A stretch of 26,461 bases of DNA from Candidatus Bathyarchaeota archaeon (GTDB taxonomy: Archaea; Thermoproteota; Bathyarchaeia; Bathyarchaeales; Bathycorpusculaceae): NCBI GenBank assembly GCA_003601785.1, contig PIYA01000001.1:1-26461 (forward strand), read 5' to 3'. The notes below the pieces were generated by a model. The model ran no database searches and was not told the DNA's origin. It was given only the letters and a program-made list of their open reading frames with translations. This document shows, one piece after another, positions 22,409-26,461 of the stretch (its first letter is position 1; each line of letters begins with the position of its first letter). Made by a program: the position numbers and the translations under genes.

Positions 22409-22630
22409 ATGGCAAATTTAGAATTAGCAATAGCTCCAATGCACAGATTATGCAAAAAAGCTGGAGCCGAAAGGGTTAGCGAAGCAGCGGCAAAGGAACT
22501 GGCAAAATCGCTAGAAGACATAGGGATAAAAATCGCGAAGGAAGCGTTAGACTTCGCTATGCACGCCGGAAGAAAAACGATAAAGGCTGAAGACATAGAA
22601 ATCGCAGCTAGAAAGGTCATGGGTAAGTAG
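22409..22630 (+). CDS. archaeal histone
   Basis: A 73-residue single-domain histone-fold protein that dimerises and wraps DNA. The three-helix fold is plain: ELAIAPMHRLCKKAGAERVSEAAAKEL, then LEDIGIKIAKEALDFAMHAG, then RKTIKAEDIEIAARKVMGK. Key features of HMf-type histones are retained: AERVSEAA in the first DNA-binding loop and the RKTIKAEDIE second loop. APMHRLCKKAGAERVS replaces the usual APVGRIIKNAGAxRVS and carries an unusual Cys. No extra tail. The gene has its own promoter, strong ribosome-binding site and a hairpin terminator, so it looks monocistronic. Confidence 0.96.
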   Translation: MANLELAIAPMHRLCKKAGAERVSEAAAKELAKSLEDIGIKIAKEALDFAMHAGRKTIKAEDIEIAARKVMGK

Positions 22631-22636
22631 TCAAAC

Positions 22637-22668
22637 GGAAGCTTTCCAAATTCTCTTCTTTTTATCTT
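22637..22668 (+). terminator. histone gene terminator
   Basis: A short hairpin GGAA-GCT-TTCC (22637-22647) lies seven bases after the histone stop and is followed by the pyrimidine-rich run TTCTCTTCTTTTTATCTT (22651-22668), the oligo-T type that terminates archaeal polymerase. It separates the histone from the eS25 gene. Confidence 0.45.
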
Positions 22669-22730
22669 AAACCATCTTCCAGAAACTCTATAAGCAAGCC
22701 CTTACACTTCACAAGATAGGGAAACCAACC

Positions 22731-23057
22731 ATGGGTGGAAAGAAGAAACTCAGCCTAAAACAGATGGAACGTCTGCAAAGAAGAAGAGGGGAAAGCGAGA
22801 AAGAGAAGAAGAGAAAAGAGAAGGAAGCTGCACAGATGAGAGAGAAAAAATCAGGGGTGTTTCCGCCAGACCCAAACGACCAAAACGTCGCAAACGAGCT
22901 TAAAAGAATGAGAGTTCTAACACCTTACACTGTGGCTTCCCGTCTCAACATAAGGATAAGCGCCGCCAAAGACTTACTTGAACAGTTGGAGGCGAAGGGT
23001 GTGATACAAATGGTTTCAGGAAACCACAGCCTCAAAATCTATAAGCCAGCGGGATAA
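22731..23057 (+). CDS. rps25e: 30S ribosomal protein eS25
   Basis: A 108-residue eS25, a small-subunit protein near the decoding side, found in TACK archaea and eukaryotes and absent from most euryarchaea. The N-terminal half is a basic, Lys/Glu-rich helix (KKLSLKQMERLQRRRGESEKE and on to AAQMREKK); the conserved winged-helix core runs from NDQNVANELKRMRVLTPYTVASRLNI through SAAKDLLEQLEAKGVIQMVSG to HSLKIYKPA. Start ATG at 22731. Its presence supports the lineage reading. Confidence 0.95.
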   Translation: MGGKKKLSLKQMERLQRRRGESEKEKKRKEKEAAQMREKKSGVFPPDPNDQNVANELKRMRVLTPYTVASRLNIRISAAKDLLEQLEAKGVIQMVSGNHSLKIYKPAG

Positions 23058-23101
23058 AATCAACAGTAACGAAACATCAATTTTTGTTTGGAAGCGAAAA
23101 C

Positions 23102-23578
23102 TTGAGTTTCCCTGAAAGAATTTACACCGTTAAAGAGGTTGAAAAAGCAAGAGAGCTTATCCAAAGCGGGTACAGACACCGTTTAACAATAAAGGGAACC
23201 AAGGTTTTCAAACAGAAAGTGAGGCAAGCTCTCAAACTTGTCAAAACAGCCGGTTATTACGATTTTCTGCGAACTTACATCCGTAACATAATAGAGATAG
23301 ACGGTTTAACACAGCTCCGTGAAGCAGACGCAGCCATATGGGCTAACAAGTACGCTGTTAAAAATCCAGTGGACGCAGCGAGCCTCTTCATACAAAAAGC
23401 ACATCACATGAAAGAGTACATTGAAGGAAAACTTTATTTTGGCGGCGAAGCCGAGGCACGCTCGGTTAAGAAGCGTATAGAGTTTCTTGAAAAACTGAAA
23501 GAGAAGAGTCGAAACAAAAAAGTAAAGGAAGAATGTGAGAGACTTCTTAAAAGCTGGAGTGAAAGCATACTTTTATAA
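23102..23578 (+). CDS. uncharacterised basic helical protein downstream of eS25
   Basis: About 158 residues; I do not recognise the family. The protein reads as conserved and helical, with segments such as YTVKEVEKARELIQSGYRHR, FLRTYIRNIIEIDGLTQLREA, AAIWANKYAVKNPVDAASLF, IQKAHHMKEYIEGKLYFGG and a final Lys/Glu-rich helix. No signal peptide, membrane helix or known catalytic motif was seen. The start is probably TTG at 23102, since GGAAG lies eight bases upstream; TTG at 23084 would add six residues. It is 44 bases after eS25, so likely co-transcribed, hinting at a translation-linked role. Confidence 0.65.
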   Translation: MSFPERIYTVKEVEKARELIQSGYRHRLTIKGTKVFKQKVRQALKLVKTAGYYDFLRTYIRNIIEIDGLTQLREADAAIWANKYAVKNPVDAASLFIQKAHHMKEYIEGKLYFGGEAEARSVKKRIEFLEKLKEKSRNKKVKEECERLLKSWSESILL

Positions 23579-23587
23579 CAGTAATCT

Positions 23588-23974
23588 TTAAGCTAACTTC
23601 TCCAGTTTGATCTTCGTTCCACTTTTGATCTGTTCGAACAGTTCAAGGTTCTTGGTTATTTTGCCTAGAATGTTCACGGGACTGTATGGTTGAGATTCTC
23701 CATAGAACACGCATATAGCGCTCCCCATGGGCCAGAAGGCTATCGTTCCTTTTTCAACAGTTGCCTTTGCTTTTTCTTCACCCATCTTTATCGGAATTTC
23801 AAAGTAAACCTCTTCCTTCCAGAGGGCTGCTCTCCCTTCAACCGGAAGTTTCCTGACAATCATGTCTATTGTTCTAGGTGATAAATGACGTATTAACTCT
23901 CCTTCCGCTTCACCTATGTTTTCAATTATGAATTTTACCTTAACCCTTGAAATCTCTGTCTCTTCACTGTTCAT
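23588..23974 (-). CDS. cyclophilin-like fold protein (TM1367/DUF369 type)
   Basis: A 128-residue small beta-barrel protein. The family hallmark IAFWPMGSAICVFYGE followed by PYSPVNILGKI is complete; the earlier TIDMIVRKLPVEGRAALWKEEVYFEI and MGEEKA segments fit the barrel. It shares the cyclophilin fold, but the residues of prolyl isomerase activity are not evident, and the function of this family is unknown. ATG at 23974 overlaps the stop of the diphosphoglycerate synthetase gene by four bases (ATGA), so the two are coupled. Confidence 0.87.
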   Translation of the reverse strand: MNSEETEISRVKVKFIIENIGEAEGELIRHLSPRTIDMIVRKLPVEGRAALWKEEVYFEIPIKMGEEKAKATVEKGTIAFWPMGSAICVFYGESQPYSPVNILGKITKNLELFEQIKSGTKIKLEKLA

Positions 23975-25356
23975 AGCTTTCCGCTCTTTCTGAGAAACTC
24001 TTCCAAAATCTGCTCAAGAGTGGTTGGACCCAAAACTTTGAGTTCATACTTCACCCGCACGGTTGGCTTATCAATGGTCATAACCCTTCTCAAGTCGATA
24101 GGTGTTCCAATCACGACTGTGTCGCATGGTGTTTTGTCGATTGTTTCCTTCAGCTCAGCTATCTGTCTTTCACCGTAGCCAACAGCTGGAAGAATTGCTC
24201 CTAGATGCGTGTATTTCTTGTAAGTTTCCTTTATAGAACCCACAGCGTACGGTCGGGGATCAACAATTTCGCTTGCACCAAGCTTTTTAGATATTATCGC
24301 CCCTGCACCATAGGGCATGTTCCCATGAGTTAACGTTGGTCCGTCTTCGATAACCAAAACCTTTTTCCCTTTTATCAGTTCTGGCCTATCAGCGGTTATT
24401 GGTGACGCTGCCTCTAAGATTTTCGCGTTTGGATTAACCATCCTTATGTTTTCCTTAACCGCCTCCACGTTCTTCGGGTCTGCGGTGTCAACCTTGTTGA
24501 TTATCACCACATTTGCCATTCGCAGGTTTGTCTCTCCCGGATAATAGGTAAGCTCGTTTCCAGCTCTGTGGGGGTCAGCGACAACTATGTGCAAATCCGA
24601 CTTGTAAAAGGGTAAGTCGTTGTTTCCCCCATCCCAAACTATAACGTCCGCTTCTTTCTCTGCTTCCCTCAGAATCTCTCCATAGTCAACTCCCGCGTAG
24701 ACTATTATGCCGTTGTCAATGTGCGGTTCGTATTCTTCCCTTTCCTCAATTGTACATTTATACTTGTCTAGGTCTTCATAAGAAGCAAACCGCTCACAGA
24801 TTTGTTCCCTTAAATCGCCGTAGGGCATTGGATGTCTGATGACAACAACCTTTAAACCCTTGCTTCGTAAGATTTTTGCAACTTGTCTTGAGGTTTGACT
24901 TTTACCTGAACCCGTTCTAACGGCGCAAACGGAGACAAGGGGAACCTTAGCCTTCAGCATTGTCGTTTTCGGTCCCATCAAACGGAAATCCGCACCGTTA
25001 GCTAATGCCACAGAAGCCTTATGCATAACATACTCATGGGAAACATCACTGTACGCAAAGACAACTTGGTCCACATCAAATTCCTTTATCAGTCTCGGCA
25101 GTTCCTCTTCCGGGTAAATCGGTATACCGTTCGGATAGTTCGGTCCTGCAAGTTCCGGCGGATACGTTCTACCCTCTATCCCCGGAATCTGGGTTGCTGT
25201 GAAGGCTACAACCTCATAGGCATCGTTGTTTCTGAAATAAACATTGAAGTTGTGGAAGTCTCTGCCAGCTGCACCCATTATAATAACTTTAATCTTTTGC
25301 AACGATTGTTCTCTCCTAAAACTCCCTTTTAAGGGAAAATCAATAATCTCAGTCAT
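23971..25356 (-). CDS. cpgS: cyclic 2,3-diphosphoglycerate synthetase
   Basis: ATP-dependent enzyme that cyclises 2,3-diphosphoglycerate to the compatible solute cDPG; characterised in methanogens. The 461 residues comprise an N-terminal Rossmann-like part (VIIMGAAGRDFHNFNVYFRNN, VVFAYSDVSHEYVMH), then a P-loop NTPase domain with VRTGSGKSQTSRQ (around 147-157), IVWDGGNNDLPFYKSDLHIV, NVVIINKVDTADP and IEDGPTLTHGNMPYGAG. These match archaeal members annotated as cDPG synthetase, a group spread beyond methanogens. In this lineage the product is not proven, and a different phosphate chemistry is possible. Confidence 0.85.
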   Translation of the reverse strand: MTEIIDFPLKGSFRREQSLQKIKVIIMGAAGRDFHNFNVYFRNNDAYEVVAFTATQIPGIEGRTYPPELAGPNYPNGIPIYPEEELPRLIKEFDVDQVVFAYSDVSHEYVMHKASVALANGADFRLMGPKTTMLKAKVPLVSVCAVRTGSGKSQTSRQVAKILRSKGLKVVVIRHPMPYGDLREQICERFASYEDLDKYKCTIEEREEYEPHIDNGIIVYAGVDYGEILREAEKEADVIVWDGGNNDLPFYKSDLHIVVADPHRAGNELTYYPGETNLRMANVVIINKVDTADPKNVEAVKENIRMVNPNAKILEAASPITADRPELIKGKKVLVIEDGPTLTHGNMPYGAGAIISKKLGASEIVDPRPYAVGSIKETYKKYTHLGAILPAVGYGERQIAELKETIDKTPCDTVVIGTPIDLRRVMTIDKPTVRVKYELKVLGPTTLEQILEEFLRKSGKL

Positions 25357-25384
25357 CGCATATAAACCTTAACGTGGAAAAGGG

Positions 25385-26461
25385 TTATTTTAAGATTTCA
25401 AGAACTGATTCGGCTATGAAATCTGTTTGTTCCTTTGTGACGCCAGGATGAACGGGTAGTGAGAAGACTTGGTTTGCAGCTTTCTCCGTTTCTGGAAGCT
25501 TATACTTTCCAAATTTTCTGTAATATGGCATGAGATGTATAGGGTTTCTGTAATAAACTTCTGCGCCTATCCCTCTCTTGTGTAATTTTTCAACAATTTT
25601 GTCTCTTCTTGTTTTCTTAGCATTTTTAAGCCTAACAGTGTAAAGATACCAACTATGTCTGTAGCCTTTCGGTTCCTTTGGCAGTTGTAACTTGTTGTTC
25701 TCCTTAAGTTTTGCAGTTAATCTTCTCGCGTTTTCACGTCTCTTTGCAAGAAACTTTGGCAGTTTCTTTAACTGTACACAGCCTATCGCCGCTTGAATTT
25801 CTGGCATGTGATAGTTGTGTCCAAGCATAAGTGACTTGTACTTTTCCTTCTCTCCATGGCTTCTCAAAGCTCGAAGTTTTTCAGCAGTTTCATCGCTGTT
25901 CGTTGTAACCATGCCCCCTTCACCCGTGGTCATGTTCTTGCTTGCATAGAAGCTCCAACACGCCATGTCGGAAAAGACTCCGACAGGTTTTCCCTTGTAG
26001 GTTGCGCCATGGGCTTGAGCTGCATCCTCGATGATGGCTAATCCGTGTTTGTCGGCTATCTCTCTTATAACCTTCATGTCGCAGGGCAAGCCGTACAAAT
26101 CCACAGATATTATAGCCTTCGTCTTCTTTGTTACGATTTTTCCGATTTTCTCCGGGTCAACGTTGTACGTTTCAGGGTTTATGTCAACAAACACGGGCTT
26201 AGCTCTGTTCATGGCAACCACCTCAGCTGTTGAGACAAAGGTGAAGCTTGGCAAAATAACCTCGTCGCCCTGTTTGATTCCAGCCGCTGTAACCGCTAAG
26301 TGTAGGGCTGCTGTTCCGCTGTTCACCGCTATCGCATGCTTAGCTTTCACAAATCTTGCGAAGGCTTTCTCAAATTTTGTGACCATGGGACCAGCGCCGA
26401 GTCCATGAGTGATCACACCGCTTTTCATAACTTTGACAACCGCTTCTATTTCTTCTTCTCC
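25385..26461 (-). CDS. DegT/DnrJ/EryC1/StrS-family PLP aminotransferase, 5' end beyond the window
   Basis: A fold-type I sugar aminotransferase that typically adds an amino group to a nucleotide-linked keto sugar for surface glycans or secondary metabolites. The frame stays open to the right edge: the last 11 codons read GEEEIEAVVKV before the internal Met at 26428, matching the usual GEEEIEAVVxVLKSG N-terminus, so the true start lies outside. Visible: VNSGTAALHLAVTAAGIKQG, ILPSFTFVSTAEV, the PLP-Asp in IEDAAQAHGATYKG, the Schiff-base Lys in SFYASKNMTTGEGGM, and GHNYHMPEIQAAIG. The product is likely a glycan precursor, but which sugar is unknown. Confidence 0.93.
   Translation of the reverse strand, partial: GEEEIEAVVKVMKSGVITHGLGAGPMVTKFEKAFARFVKAKHAIAVNSGTAALHLAVTAAGIKQGDEVILPSFTFVSTAEVVAMNRAKPVFVDINPETYNVDPEKIGKIVTKKTKAIISVDLYGLPCDMKVIREIADKHGLAIIEDAAQAHGATYKGKPVGVFSDMACWSFYASKNMTTGEGGMVTTNSDETAEKLRALRSHGEKEKYKSLMLGHNYHMPEIQAAIGCVQLKKLPKFLAKRRENARRLTAKLKENNKLQLPKEPKGYRHSWYLYTVRLKNAKKTRRDKIVEKLHKRGIGAEVYYRNPIHLMPYYRKFGKYKLPETEKAANQVFSLPVHPGVTKEQTDFIAESVLEILK

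Noticed and set aside
1..26461. Defence island, prophage, integrated plasmid or toxin-antitoxin locus
   Set aside because: Both strands were scanned for integrases, transposases, restriction, cas and toxin-like genes; none was seen. The window is dominated by core archaeal genes in compact operons.

Overview
The window is compact archaeal chromosomal DNA, almost entirely housekeeping genes, with no rRNA, tRNA, CRISPR array, insertion sequence or phage gene seen. The lineage is read from gene content: separate Kae1 and Bud32 genes, an archaeal histone, ribosomal proteins eS17 and eS25, a TFE-beta (RPC39-like) transcription factor with an Fe-S cysteine set, a Crenarchaeota-style non-catalytic proteasome beta subunit, F420 biosynthesis (CofE), and a surface protein with a PEF-type C-terminal anchor. 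Together these suggest a TACK archaeon, most likely a Bathyarchaeia-like lineage; that assignment is inference, since no marker tree could be run.

Layout. (a) 123-1610, minus: a large, heavily sequon-rich secreted protein, apparently a beta-propeller plus a beta-sandwich, ending in a PEF membrane anchor. (b) 1676-7123, minus: one long gene run, in transcription order: a previously unlisted 49-residue basic ORF, a cytidylyltransferase-like nucleotidyltransferase, kae1, bud32, a VOC protein, an ITPase, ribosomal protein uS15, a RecJ/GAN-like DHH nuclease and pcc1. Three KEOPS subunits (tRNA t6A synthesis) are therefore present; Cgi121 is not. A second promoter lies in front of uS15. (c) 7192-9490, plus, diverging from that run: TFE-beta, RlmE/FtsJ rRNA methyltransferase, a DUF4152 protein and a SpoIIM-like membrane protein. 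(d) 9493-12901, minus: nadC, a glycosyltransferase, AMMECR1 and a proteasome beta subunit lacking the catalytic threonine. (e) 12974-14142, plus: ogt (O6-alkylguanine repair) and nadM. (f) 14220-15022, minus: a SAM hydrolase-type DUF62 protein and, just upstream, a possible frameshifted gene remnant. (g) 15195-15926, plus: a solitary ECF S component behind a perfect palindrome. (h) 15920-18366, minus: the run glycerate 2-kinase, MoaD/ThiS-like protein, CofE. (i) 18462-20734, plus: glyoxylate/hydroxypyruvate reductase and a class I aminotransferase. (j) 20739-22257, minus: an unknown helical protein, eS17 and TatD. (k) 22409-23578, plus: histone, eS25 and an unknown protein. (l) 23588-26461, minus: a cyclophilin-like protein, cyclic 2,3-diphosphoglycerate synthetase and a DegT/DnrJ/EryC1 aminotransferase cut by the window edge.

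How they fit together. Region (b) links tRNA modification, ribosome and DNA-replication functions. Regions (h) and (i) form a plausible serine/hydroxypyruvate -> D-glycerate -> 2-phosphoglycerate route around a shared divergent promoter; 2-phosphoglycerate is upstream both of the compatible solute cyclic diphosphoglycerate (region l) and, via PEP or 3-phosphoglycerate, of the F420 side chain on which CofE acts. NadC and NadM are both in the NAD pathway. No gene-free stretch exceeds about 215 bases. I do not see a clear new multi-gene system; the best leads are the 49-residue basic ORF at the head of the KEOPS-containing run, the gckA-moaD-cofE operon with an altered MoaD tail, and two conserved-looking unknown proteins.
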